The notes under the pieces were generated by a model. The model saw only the letters and a list, made by a program, of their open reading frames with translations. It did no database searches and had not been told where the DNA came from. A program made the position numbers and the translations under genes. From Gammaproteobacteria bacterium (GTDB taxonomy: Bacteria > Pseudomonadota > Gammaproteobacteria > Steroidobacterales > Steroidobacteraceae), in NCBI GenBank assembly GCA_003164785.1, contig PLUE01000032.1:22393-86392 (forward strand): 64,000 nt of DNA. Direction: 5' to 3'. Below are positions 16,613 to 25,035 of the stretch, piece after piece (positions within the stretch are counted from its first letter, which is position 1; each line of letters opens with the position of its first letter).

Positions 16613-19498
16613 ATGTCCTCGGGTTTGGATATAGCGCGGTTTTTATTATGGGAAAGGGAAGCCGTTGACGAGAAGCGTTCCACCGCATCAGACGACACGG
16701 AAAGCGACGTGACCACCGCCAATATCACCTGGCTGCGCCCGCCGTCGCCGCAGGACGACTCCGGCGAGGAGAGCTCCGTGTTGGTAAGGACGCTGCGCAA
16801 GGCCGACGAGCGTCTGGACGAGTTGCATGCCGGATCCGCCGACCCGGTCGTCGAACCGGAGGGCACCTCGTTTCTTCTCCATCGCGCACAGGTCGACGCA
16901 CTGTCCGTCGGCGCGGCGCGGCGGGCAGCCGTGATGAATGCGCTGCCCGCGCACATCATTCTGGTCGACATGCAGGGTCGCAGTATTTCTTGGTCGGATG
17001 CCGGACGCCAGCTCGATTGCTTCAACCCGCTCATCGACACCAATTACGGCCTGGGTCTCGGCCTCGATTATCTCGCCGCATACGATGGTGCGCCGCTGGA
17101 TTCTTCGTCGCAAATTCAGCGGGTGGCGACCGGAATCCGCTCGGTTCTTGCCGGCAAGGCTTCGAGGTACTGCTGCGAATACGTGACGAGGTCCAATCTC
17201 GAGGAGCGCTGGTACCTCGTCACGGTCACCCCGATGAACGAGGATTATCCGACCGGCGCGGTGGTCGTGTATCTCGACATCACGGGCCAGAAGCAGGGCG
17301 AGGCGCACTCGCGGCGCTTCGGAGCCGCCATGGATGCCATGGTGGACGGCATCCTGCTCGTGTCGCGTTCCACCATGCGCTTCGTCCATGCGAACGATGC
17401 CGCCTGCCGGATGCTTGGGCTGACCCGGGGCGAGATGCTCGCGCTCGGGCCGGAGGAGGCGCTCGGCACGTCGGCCGTCGAGCTGCAGAGCAGCTACGAC
17501 ATCCTCATCGAGAGCGGCATCGATGCGGAGCCCATCGAAATGCTTCGCCCCGGCGTCGACGGAGTGATTGCCTGGATCGAGGTGCGGCGGCGGGCGCAAT
17601 ACACCGGGGATGGGTGGACGATCGTCACCTTCCTGCGTGACGTGACCGAGCGCAAGATCGCCGAGAACCGCATTGCCTGTCTGAACCGCGTCCACGCGAT
17701 GCTGAGCGGCATCAACACGTTGATCGTGCACGAGCGTGACCGCAAGAGCCTGATGAAGAAGGCGTGCCGAATCGCCGTGGAGGACGGCGGCTTGCGCCTG
17801 TCCATGATGGCGCTCATCGACCGTGCGACCTCGAAGTTCATGCCCGTCGGGTTGGCGAGCAAGGACAAGCGGCTGCGCAGTGCCGTCAGAAGCGCGCTGG
17901 AGGCCTGCGAGGGGGTGCCCACGTCGATGGTCAAGCAGGCGATACGCGAGAAGCGCGCGGTCGTCTCGAACGACTCGCAACGAGATCCCAAGGTGGCCTT
18001 CGCCAAGTTGCACGTGGTTTTCGGCGTGCGCTCGATGGCGATATTCCCGCTCATCATCGCGAACGAGGTCATCGGCGTCCTGTCGCTGTACGCCGACGAG
18101 TGCCAGTTCTTCCATGAAGAAGAGGTCAAGCTGCTCACGGAACTGACCAACGATGTGGCGTTCGCCGTCGACCACATCGAAAAGCAGGAGCGTCTGGAGT
18201 ATCTGGCCTCCTACGACGTGGTGACCGGTCTCGCGAATCGATCCCTGTTCATGGACCGGGTCGCGCAGCTGCTGCGTCGTCTCGAAGGCAATGGGCTGGT
18301 GCACGCGTTGCTGCTGATCGATTTGCACGCTTTCAGGAATGTCAACGACGGCCTCGGACGCTCGGTGGGAGATGCCTTGTTGCGACAGGTGGCAGGTTGG
18401 CTTAAATGCAACATTCTCGAGACGAATCTCGTTTCGCGGGTGGGCGTCGACCACTTCGCGGTGCTATTGCCCGGAGTCGGGTCGCAAAGCGACCTGGGGA
18501 TGTTTCTCGAGAGGTTGGTGACCGGCTTCGCCAATCATCCATTCATCTTGAACGGAGCCGAATTCAGAATCACGGCCCGAGTGGGGGTGTCCCTCTACCC
18601 GGAAGCGGGCGCCGAGGTCGACAGCTTGTTGAAGCATGCGGAGGCCGCGCTCAAGAAGGCGAAAGCCAGCGGCGATCGGTACCTTTTCTACACCCGCAAC
18701 ATGAGCGACGCGATCGCCGGCAAACTGACGCTCGAGAGCCGCCTGCACCAGGCCCTCGACAAGGACCAGTTCGTGCTGTTTTATCAGCCGAAAATGCACC
18801 TTGCGAGCGGACGGATCACGGGCGTCGAGGCGCTGATACGCTGGAACGATCCGCAGTCGGGACTCGTCATGCCGGATCATTTCATCGGCATTCTCGAAGA
18901 AAAGGGCATGATACGGGAGGTGGGCCGATGGGTTTTGCGCAAGGCGGTCGCGGATCATCTGAGGTGGCGCAGGGCCGGGCTCAACTCCGTGCGGGTCGCG
19001 GTCAACGTTTCTCCGCTGCAGTTGCGCAACCCCGGGTTCGTCAACGAAGTGGAGCAGGTCATCGCCGTCGATTCGTTCGCCGCCGCGGGACTCGAACTCG
19101 AGATGACCGAAAGCTTGGTCATGGAGGACATCAAACACAACATCGAAAGCTTGGAGGCGATTCGCAGCATGGGCGTCTTCCTTGCGATTGACGACTTCGG
19201 CACGGGCTTCTCCTCGCTGAGCTACCTGGCCAAGCTGCCGGTGCATACGTTGAAGATCGACCGTTCATTCATCAGCGACCTGACCACGGGCCCTGAAGCG
19301 ATCGCGCTGGTCTCCACGATCATCAAGCTCGGCCATTCGATGAACTTGAACGTGGTGGCGGAGGGGGTGGAGACCGAGCAACAGTCACGCCTGCTGAGAC
19401 TGCTCAAATGCGACGAGATCCAGGGGTATCTATCGAGCATGCCCATGTCGAGCAAGATATTCGAGGCTCGATACCTGTTGTCGCCACAGACCGCTTAG
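16613..19498 (+). CDS. PAS-PAS-GAF-GGDEF-EAL protein, probable c-di-GMP phosphodiesterase
   Basis: Large signalling protein of 961 residues. After a low-complexity leader come two PAS-like domains (about 105-215 and 225-355, ending FLRDVTERKIAENR), a GAF domain (about 365-520), GGDEF (about 525-690) and EAL (about 700-955). The GGDEF signature is GVDHF near residue 610, so cyclase activity is not expected. The EAL domain is intact: GVEALIRW near 738, NVSPLQL, EMTESLVMED, DDFGTGFSSLSYL near 859, LKIDRSFI and AEGVETEQQ. It should hydrolyse c-di-GMP under control of its sensor domains. No transmembrane helix is seen. The start is uncertain: GGAGG almost touches ATG 16613, and GTG 16709 is an alternative. 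Confidence 0.88.
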   Translation: MSSGLDIARFLLWEREAVDEKRSTASDDTESDVTTANITWLRPPSPQDDSGEESSVLVRTLRKADERLDELHAGSADPVVEPEGTSFLLHRAQVDALSVGAARRAAVMNALPAHIILVDMQGRSISWSDAGRQLDCFNPLIDTNYGLGLGLDYLAAYDGAPLDSSSQIQRVATGIRSVLAGKASRYCCEYVTRSNLEERWYLVTVTPMNEDYPTGAVVVYLDITGQKQGEAHSRRFGAAMDAMVDGILLVSRSTMRFVHANDAACRMLGLTRGEMLALGPEEALGTSAVELQSSYDILIESGIDAEPIEMLRPGVDGVIAWIEVRRRAQYTGDGWTIVTFLRDVTERKIAENRIACLNRVHAMLSGINTLIVHERDRKSLMKKACRIAVEDGGLRLSMMALIDRATSKFMPVGLASKDKRLRSAVRSALEACEGVPTSMVKQAIREKRAVVSNDSQRDPKVAFAKLHVVFGVRSMAIFPLIIANEVIGVLSLYADECQFFHEEEVKLLTELTNDVAFAVDHIEKQERLEYLASYDVVTGLANRSLFMDRVAQLLRRLEGNGLVHALLLIDLHAFRNVNDGLGRSVGDALLRQVAGWLKCNILETNLVSRVGVDHFAVLLPGVGSQSDLGMFLERLVTGFANHPFILNGAEFRITARVGVSLYPEAGAEVDSLLKHAEAALKKAKASGDRYLFYTRNMSDAIAGKLTLESRLHQALDKDQFVLFYQPKMHLASGRITGVEALIRWNDPQSGLVMPDHFIGILEEKGMIREVGRWVLRKAVADHLRWRRAGLNSVRVAVNVSPLQLRNPGFVNEVEQVIAVDSFAAAGLELEMTESLVMEDIKHNIESLEAIRSMGVFLAIDDFGTGFSSLSYLAKLPVHTLKIDRSFISDLTTGPEAIALVSTIIKLGHSMNLNVVAEGVETEQQSRLLRLLKCDEIQGYLSSMPMSSKIFEARYLLSPQTA

Positions 19499-19564
19499 AT
19501 CATCGGCAGACTGCGCGGCAGCCTCCCCCGCGGAAATGCCTCATCGATGCGCGTTCTCATGTCG

Positions 19565-19930
19565 TTACCGGTCTCCGAGGCGTCGTGCGCCAAATTCATC
19601 GAGAAGCGCGACATGGGGTGCACCCTCGATCAACAGGCAGATCGTGAGGGCGTCGGCCACCGCGGCGCATGGCGCGGTGACCGTCACGCGTCCCGATGCA
19701 ATGGCGGCGCGGTCGACGCCATTGTAATAGCCGCGATGCTCCGCTGGGCGGCCGCAAGAATCGATCTCGGAGGTGGCCAGCGCGGCGTTCAGAAGCTTGA
19801 CGACCGCCGCACCGCAGCGATCACGATAGAGCACGTCGTGTTCATCCGCACCGAACACCGCCAGATCTCCGCCGGCGTTGACGACACCGGCATGACAACC
19901 GGCCGCCTCCGTCGCTGGAGCGGCGCGACC
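19565..19930 (-). pseudogene. 5'-truncated ApbE-like FAD:protein FMN transferase fragment
   Basis: The minus strand from about 19930 to the TAA at 19565-19567 encodes what looks like the carboxyl third of an ApbE flavin transferase. AGVVNAGGDLAVFG, NAALATSEIDSCG, HRGYYNGVDR and VTVTAPCAAVADALT follow the order of the family's conserved blocks, including the late Ala-Asp-Ala Mg-binding region. The amino-terminal two thirds, with the FAD-binding segment, are missing. In place of the missing part, the opposite strand encodes a small membrane protein. A start codon for a functional protein is not evident. Likely a gene relic after a deletion or inversion. Confidence 0.55.
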
Positions 19931-20119
19931 CTGATGGCATTCCTCGCGCTCCTGGCGCTCAGTGGTTTCGCCCTGTTCTTCGTCAGCGATGATCGCGGGC
20001 AGCATCTGGCGGCGCTGTCGCATGATCTACTGGGTCTGGGTGTGACCGTATTCGGAATTCAACACTGGTTCTTCGCCAGCCGCAGCGACATGCGCAAAGC
20101 GGCTTCCCGGCCCTGGTAG
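19892..20119 (+). CDS. Small hydrophobic protein, possible remnant of a PepSY/DUF4405-like membrane protein
   Basis: From ATG 19892 a 75-residue frame reads a basic start (MTTGRLRRW), a helix GATLMAFLALLALSGFALFF, a short acidic loop, then HDLLGLGVTVFGIQHWFF. Two helices with His residues at their ends resemble haem-binding cytochrome b or DUF4405-like pieces that often sit beside apbE. The 3' end overlaps the convergent GNAT gene by about 60 bases, and the 5' end overlaps the ApbE fragment on the other strand, so it may itself be a fragment. It has no clear ribosome binding site. Low confidence that it is expressed. Confidence 0.4.
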   Translation: MTTGRLRRWSGATLMAFLALLALSGFALFFVSDDRGQHLAALSHDLLGLGVTVFGIQHWFFASRSDMRKAASRPW

Positions 20120-20592
20120 TAGCCTTGGACCACGTCCAGCGCGGCAAATCCCATCTTTTCGTAGAACGCGCGTGCCTGTTCGTTCTGGGTGCGCAATTCG
20201 AGGTTCACCCGAAACACCCCGGCCTCGATGCAGGTCAAGATCAGCCAGTCCATGAGCTGGCGTCCCAGTCCCTGTCGACGATGTTCCGGCGCCACGGCGA
20301 GCAAATTCAAATGTCCCACGTCAGCGCTGAATTGCATGATCGCAAACGCGTCGATGCCATGCCGGGCATCTCCGTGGCGGCCGTTGCTGAACCGAGGATT
20401 GCGCTGGGAACCTCCGCCGCGCCGGTCGCGACGTGCGACGACCACGGAGGACTCGGAGGCCATGATGAAGTGCTGCACGCGCGCGGTCGTCCAGGACCAC
20501 GGCAGGCCTTGTTCGATCATGTCGCGCGACATCTCCGCGATTTCGCGTGCATCGTCGGGCCGTGCGAGCGCCAACGTGGACAGTTCGGACAT
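20059..20592 (-). CDS. GNAT-family N-acetyltransferase (RimI-like)
   Basis: Acetyl-CoA-dependent N-acetyltransferase of 177 residues. The acetyl-CoA loop is visible in LNLLAVAPEHRRQGLGRQLM (the R/Q-x-x-G-x-G/A turn), followed by LELRTQNEQARAFYEKMGF, the usual GNAT ending. Compared with RimI it carries an extra loop of about 20 residues rich in Arg, Gly and His between the first strands (after VVVARRD). It probably modifies the alpha-amine of a ribosomal or other protein, but the substrate is not determined. It lies 49 bases behind the iminopeptidase on the same strand, so HIT, Pip and GNAT could be one transcript. Confidence 0.82.
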   Translation of the reverse strand: MSELSTLALARPDDAREIAEMSRDMIEQGLPWSWTTARVQHFIMASESSVVVARRDRRGGGSQRNPRFSNGRHGDARHGIDAFAIMQFSADVGHLNLLAVAPEHRRQGLGRQLMDWLILTCIEAGVFRVNLELRTQNEQARAFYEKMGFAALDVVQGYYQGREAALRMSLRLAKNQC

Positions 20593-20641
20593 GGTCAGGG
20601 CGCCACGATCGCGAGGCTGCGGTAGCGGCGTGCCGGCACGG

Positions 20642-21829
20642 TCAGCGGCTTCTATATCGATCGGTTGCGGCTACCAGTTCGTTGATGTTGCCGATCTCGA
20701 AGGCCGAGTGGCCGGCGTCGGGCACCAGACGGAAGTCCGCTTCGGGCCAGACCCGATGGAGATCCCATGCGCTGGTGGCCGGGCATACGATGTCGTAGCG
20801 GCCCTGGACGATGGTCGTGGGGATGTTGCGGATTCGTTCCACATCATCGAGCAGCTGCGTTTCGCTGCGCAGGAAACCGCGATTCACGAAGTAATGGCTT
20901 TCGATGCGCGCCACGGCCAGGGCGAACTCATCCTCACTCCATTTCTTGATGTTGTCCTGATTGCTGCGCAGGAAGCTGGTCGATGCCTCCCACACGGACC
21001 AGGCGCGGGCCGCAGCCAGGGCCGTCCGTTGATCGGTTCCCGTGAGACGCCGGTAGTAGGCGTTCAAGTAGTCGTCGCGTTCATCGACCGGTATTACGTC
21101 GCGGTAGGCTTCCCAATAATCGGGAAAGATTTCCGATGCGCCATGCTGATAAAGCCAGCGAATTTCGGCGTATCGCAGCAGGAAAATGCCGCGCAGGACG
21201 ATCTCCGTGACGCGTTCCGGGTGGGCCTCCGAGTAGGCGAGGGCCAGCGTGCTTCCCCACGAGCCGCCGAAGACCAGCCAGCGCTCGATCCCGAGATGCT
21301 TGCGCAGGCGTTCGATGTCCGCGACCAGGTGCCAGGTGGTGTTTTCCACCAGGCTGGCGGTGGGCCGGCTGCGGCCGCACCCTCGCTGATCGAATACGAC
21401 GATGCGGTAGTGCTGTGGATCGAAGAATTGCCGGGCGCGCCGGTCGGAGCCTGCGCCGGGGCCGCCGTGCAGGAAGATCGCGGGTTTACCGAGCGGGTTG
21501 CCGCTCTCTTCATAATAGATCTCGTGAACTTCCGAGACGCGCAGAAACCCGTGACGGAACGGTTCAATCGGCGGATAGAGTTCGCGCAGCGGGTTGACCG
21601 GTGCCACGATCGGTGCACCGCGTGCGGTCGTACCCGGGGCGCGCCGGTCAGCCGTGCTGCGCCGCGGCGAGGTGCTCCGCGACGAGAGGGAGGAGCGGGC
21701 TGCGGTTCCGGCCCTTTTCGCCGCGGTCGGGGCCGCCTTCGTCTTGGACGCGGCCTTCTTTGACTTGCTGGTGGTCGGCCGTAGCGCTGTGCTCGATGAC
21801 CTGACCGGCCCGCTCTTCTTCTTCTTCAT
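20642..21829 (-). CDS. pip: Proline iminopeptidase with Lys/Ala-rich N-terminal extension
   Basis: Alpha/beta hydrolase that removes amino-terminal proline (peptidase family S33), 395 residues from ATG 21829; a GTG lies one codon upstream. The catalytic domain begins near residue 83 with LRELYPPIEPF, where the family normally starts. It shows the oxyanion HGGPGAGS, FDQRGCGRS, the nucleophile elbow GGSWGST, and late Asp and His in GRYDIVCPA and DAGHSAFE. The first 80 residues are extra: a Lys/Ala/Thr/Ser/Arg-rich, disordered stretch like histone H1 tails. A good ribosome binding site (AGGAATAGGTG) precedes the long form, so the extension is probably real. It follows the HIT gene by 38 bases. 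Confidence 0.88.
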   Translation of the reverse strand: MKKKKSGPVRSSSTALRPTTSKSKKAASKTKAAPTAAKRAGTAARSSLSSRSTSPRRSTADRRAPGTTARGAPIVAPVNPLRELYPPIEPFRHGFLRVSEVHEIYYEESGNPLGKPAIFLHGGPGAGSDRRARQFFDPQHYRIVVFDQRGCGRSRPTASLVENTTWHLVADIERLRKHLGIERWLVFGGSWGSTLALAYSEAHPERVTEIVLRGIFLLRYAEIRWLYQHGASEIFPDYWEAYRDVIPVDERDDYLNAYYRRLTGTDQRTALAAARAWSVWEASTSFLRSNQDNIKKWSEDEFALAVARIESHYFVNRGFLRSETQLLDDVERIRNIPTTIVQGRYDIVCPATSAWDLHRVWPEADFRLVPDAGHSAFEIGNINELVAATDRYRSR

Positions 21830-21867
21830 CACCTATTCCTTTTTGGCTAAAATTCTCAAGCGCGCCG

Positions 21868-22215
21868 CTATGTGCGCTGCACCAAAGGCCCCAGGGGCCG
21901 GCCGCCGAGCAGATGCAAGTGCAGGTGGTAAACGTCCTGGCCGCTGTCCGGGTTGCAGTTGATGATCAACCGGTACCCGCTCTTGGCAATCCCCTGCTGC
22001 CGCGCCAGATCGCGCGCCACGATGACCATATGTCCAATCAGTGATTCATCCTCGTCGGCAATGTCATCCGTAGTGGGTATGACCTTGTGCGAGACAATCA
22101 ATATATGTACTGGAGCGGCAGGGCGAATGTCCAGAAATGCGACGACCCGCGAATCGCGATAGACGATGTTCGCAGGGAGCTCCCCGGCAATGATCTTTTC
22201 GAAAAGCGTAGGCAT
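21868..22215 (-). CDS. hinT: HIT-family nucleotide-binding protein (HinT-like)
   Basis: Cytoplasmic purine nucleoside phosphoramidase-type protein of 115 residues, full length for the family. The opening TLFEKIIAGELPANIVY and the histidine triad HLHLHLLGG (His-x-His-x-His) are textbook, with DIRPAAPVHILIVSH earlier. HinT hydrolyses AMP-lysine and AMP-NH2 type compounds and has diffuse stress-related roles. It leads a minus-strand group with proline iminopeptidase and GNAT, and diverges from the Fur-site and feo operon. Confidence 0.92.
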   Translation of the reverse strand: MPTLFEKIIAGELPANIVYRDSRVVAFLDIRPAAPVHILIVSHKVIPTTDDIADEDESLIGHMVIVARDLARQQGIAKSGYRLIINCNPDSGQDVYHLHLHLLGGRPLGPLVQRT

Positions 22216-22303
22216 TTCAGCCGCCTCCGATGAAATGGAATCGCAAGATTAGCAGGAACGGGGCGGAAGCCTAGATTCCAGCCATCTTGAATCGCGAATA
22301 GTA

Positions 22304-22320
22304 ATGGGAACGATTCTCAT
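22304..22320. promoter_or_regulatory. Fur-box-like inverted repeat upstream of feoA
   Basis: The sequence ATGGGAACGATTCTCAT is an imperfect palindrome that matches the ATGAGAAT-ATTCTCAT core of classical Fur sites with few differences. It sits 14 bases before the feoA start, where a repressor would block transcription of ferrous iron uptake when iron is plentiful. That regulation is well established for feo operons; the site itself is read directly from the sequence. Confidence 0.65.
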
Positions 22321-22334
22321 ATAGACTCGTGTTC

Positions 22335-22673
22335 ATGGAAATGACGCATATTCGCGCGACCCTAGGCGCGGCAGCGGCCAACACGGCCGCCAGGGATCCG
22401 ACCGCCGGGGCGGCGGCGGGCATGCAGCTTGCGGACCTTGCGACCGGCGCGACGGCTCGGGTCGTCTCCGTCGCGGCCGGCGATGGCGCCGTCGATATGG
22501 GGCGGCGTCTGGCCGAACTCGGGTTCTTGCCAGGTGAGAAGCTCAGGATCGTCGCGCGGGGCCTGATGGGCCGGGAGCCGATTGCGGTTCGGATCGGCAC
22601 CGGGACCTTTGCCCTGCGCCTGTTCGAGGCTGCCTGTATTCGGGTTTCCTTGGAGCATCCGCTGCGAGCCTGA
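22335..22673 (+). CDS. feoA: Ferrous iron transport protein A
   Basis: Small cytoplasmic SH3-like protein of 112 residues that supports FeoB. The domain occupies the carboxyl 80 residues: LADLATGATARVVSV, MGRRLAELGFLPGEKLRIVARG and PIAVRIGTGTFALRLFEA are the standard FeoA landmarks. The first 30 residues are an Ala-rich extension. ATG 22335 is chosen; GTG 22329 and ATG 22341 are alternatives and no strong ribosome site decides. A Fur-like site is directly upstream and feoB starts 4 bases after the stop. Confidence 0.9.
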   Translation: MEMTHIRATLGAAAANTAARDPTAGAAAGMQLADLATGATARVVSVAAGDGAVDMGRRLAELGFLPGEKLRIVARGLMGREPIAVRIGTGTFALRLFEAACIRVSLEHPLRA

Positions 22674-22677
22674 TCCT

Positions 22678-24555
22678 ATGGAGGCCGTCTCTAGTGCCCC
22701 GAGTCCTCTGGTCGCGCTGGTTGGTAACCCCAATTGCGGCAAGACGGCACTATTCAACGTTCTGACCGGCAGCCGCCAAAAGGTAGCCAATTACGCCGGC
22801 GTCACGGTGGAGCGCAAAGAGGGCTCGCTGACCACCCCTTCCGGCCTTCGGGTCCGCATCCTTGATCTGCCAGGCGCTTACAGCCTGGATCCCATGACCC
22901 CCGACGAGCAGGTGACCGCCGACGTGCTGCTCGGGCGTCGCGCCGGAGAAACGTCGCCGGATTTCGTGGTATGCGTGACCGACGCCACCAATCTGCGTCA
23001 GAACCTGCGGCTGGTGCTGAGCCTGAAGCGCCTGGGCTTGCCCATGGTGATCGCGCTCAACATGACGGATATCGCGCGTCGCAAGGGCATCGTCATCGAT
23101 GCCGAGAAACTCGGCAGCGAACTCGGCGTGCCGGTGGTCGAGACCGTGGGGGTCAAGTCTTCCGGGGCGGGGGCCCTCATCAAGGTGCTCGACGGCCTGC
23201 GGGTTTCGCACGAACGGCGGCCGGCGGCGCAGTGGCGCACACCCAGCGCGACCGACATCGCGGATGATCAGGCCGAGGTGCGCCGAATTCTGGGGGTCGT
23301 CGGCGGCGACCGGCTGGACGGCGTGACGTTCAGCGATCGCGTGGATGCGGTGGTGCTGAATCCCATCGCCGGGCCGCTGATCCTTGCCCTGATTCTCTTC
23401 CTGGTATTCCAAGCGGTGTTTGCCTGGGCCCAGGTGCCCATGGACGCGATCAAGGACGGCGTCGGCCTGTTCGGCGAGTGGGTCGGTCGGGCATTGCCGG
23501 AAAGTGTGTTCAAGAATCTTCTGGTCGACGGCATTCTGGCCGGCGTCGGCAGCGTGCTGGTGTTCCTGCCCCAGATCATCATCTTGTTCTTCTTCATCCT
23601 GGTGCTCGAGGAGTCAGGGTACCTGCCGCGCGCGGCGTTCATTCTGGATCGCGTGATGGGCAGCGTCGGCCTGTCGGGGCGCGCATTCATTCCCTTGTTG
23701 TCGAGCTTCGCCTGCGCCATTCCCGGCATCATGGCGACCCGCACGATCCAGAACCCGCGCGACCGACTGGCAACCATCATGATCGCCCCATTGATGACCT
23801 GCTCGGCGCGGCTGCCGGTGTATGCGCTCATCATCGGCGCGTTCATTCCCCACCGTGCGGTTTGGGGAGGCCTCGAACTGCAAGGCGTGGTCTTGTTCGT
23901 GCTGTACGTCGCCGGCATCGTGAGCGCGATGGGGGTTGCCTGGGTGCTCAAACGTCGCGGCACGGGTTCCAAGTTTCAGTCGTTGATGCTGGAATTGCCT
24001 GCCTATCATTGGCCGAACCTGCGCAGTTTGGCCATCGGTCTGTGGCAGCGGGTCGAGATATTCCTGAGCCGGGTCGGCACCATCATATTGGCGTTGATGG
24101 TGGTTTTATGGGCGCTGAGCTCGTTTCCGGCGCCGCCGCCCGGCGCCACCGGTCCCGCGATTCAGTACAGCATTGCGGGCCATGTCGGCGCGTGGCTGGC
24201 GGTGATCTTCGCGCCCATCGGCTTCAATTGGCAGATCTCCGTGGCCCTGGTTCCGGGGTTGGCGGCACGTGAGGTGGCGGTGGGTGCTCTCGGCACGGTT
24301 TATGCGCTGTCCGCGACGGGTGCCGACATGAGCGGCGCACTGACGCCTTTGATTGCTCAGTCGTGGAGCCTGCCGACGGCATTGTCGCTGCTCGCGTGGT
24401 ACGTGTTCGCACCACAGTGCCTCTCGACTCTCGCGACCGTGAAGCGCGAGACGAATTCCTGGCGTTATCCGATTATCATGGCTGCGTATATGTTCGGGCT
24501 GGCCTATGCGGGCTCGTTCGTCGTGTATCACATCGCACTGGCGCTCACGGCATGA
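22678..24555 (+). CDS. feoB: Ferrous iron transport GTPase/permease B
   Basis: Inner-membrane Fe(II) transporter of 625 residues from ATG 22678; an in-frame longer form would run through feoA. The amino-terminal G domain shows GNPNCGKT at 16-23 (G1), DLPGAYSLDP (G3) and NMTD (G4), followed by a helical switch region. The membrane half has the two gate repeats, including SGRAFIPLLSSFACAIPGIMATRTI and VPGLAAREVAVGALGT. The length is short compared with the 773-residue E. coli protein but normal for compact FeoB. It is transcribed with feoA and followed after 16 bases by a Cys-containing small protein. Confidence 0.95.
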   Translation: MEAVSSAPSPLVALVGNPNCGKTALFNVLTGSRQKVANYAGVTVERKEGSLTTPSGLRVRILDLPGAYSLDPMTPDEQVTADVLLGRRAGETSPDFVVCVTDATNLRQNLRLVLSLKRLGLPMVIALNMTDIARRKGIVIDAEKLGSELGVPVVETVGVKSSGAGALIKVLDGLRVSHERRPAAQWRTPSATDIADDQAEVRRILGVVGGDRLDGVTFSDRVDAVVLNPIAGPLILALILFLVFQAVFAWAQVPMDAIKDGVGLFGEWVGRALPESVFKNLLVDGILAGVGSVLVFLPQIIILFFFILVLEESGYLPRAAFILDRVMGSVGLSGRAFIPLLSSFACAIPGIMATRTIQNPRDRLATIMIAPLMTCSARLPVYALIIGAFIPHRAVWGGLELQGVVLFVLYVAGIVSAMGVAWVLKRRGTGSKFQSLMLELPAYHWPNLRSLAIGLWQRVEIFLSRVGTIILALMVVLWALSSFPAPPPGATGPAIQYSIAGHVGAWLAVIFAPIGFNWQISVALVPGLAAREVAVGALGTVYALSATGADMSGALTPLIAQSWSLPTALSLLAWYVFAPQCLSTLATVKRETNSWRYPIIMAAYMFGLAYAGSFVVYHIALALTA

Positions 24556-24571
24556 GGGAGGGATTGGACCG

Positions 24572-24916
24572 ATGAATGCCTTTCTCGACGATTTTTTGGT
24601 CGGCCTCGTGTTGCTCGCCGGATTCGGCTATGCGCTGTATTCGCTGGGGCCGAAGGCCTTGCGCACGCGCCTGCTGATGGGGCTATCGTGGTTGTTGAGC
24701 CGTGTGCCTGCGGTCATCGGGGTACGTGGCTTGTCGCAGCGCCTGGAGATGCGCGCCACCCTCAAGGCAAAAGGTGCCTGCGGCGGCTGCGACAATTGCG
24801 GGTCCGATTCGTCGGCGGCGAAAACGGCGGGTGGCTCCGGCGTGGGTGGTTCCAGCGTAGGGGATTCCGGCGGCGAAGTCCGCGTTCCGCTCGAAAAAAT
24901 CGGCCGCCGTCGCTGA
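24572..24916 (+). CDS. Small membrane-anchored Cys-rich protein in the feo operon
   Basis: Protein of 114 residues with one amino-terminal membrane helix (FLVGLVLLAGFGYALYSLG), a basic linker, and a Cys cluster at residues 70, 73 and 76 (CGGCDNCG), then a Gly/Ser-rich tail. It occupies the position where enterobacteria have FeoC, but it is not similar to FeoC's winged helix. It resembles the DUF6587-type proteins found after feoB in other proteobacteria. The cysteines may bind Fe(II) or an iron-sulfur cluster and tune FeoB; that is inference. It starts 16 bases after feoB. Confidence 0.72.
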   Translation: MNAFLDDFLVGLVLLAGFGYALYSLGPKALRTRLLMGLSWLLSRVPAVIGVRGLSQRLEMRATLKAKGACGGCDNCGSDSSAAKTAGGSGVGGSSVGDSGGEVRVPLEKIGRRR

Positions 24917-25035
24917 CGGGCAGCGGATGGCGTAGCGGGTAACGCCACCTTGTCAGATAAAGGTCGCTTTCTTATCCGGGCTCTTTGTGGTTGATTGTGA
25001 TCGTCTGATCGCGATCGTTCACCCCGGGAGTCTCG

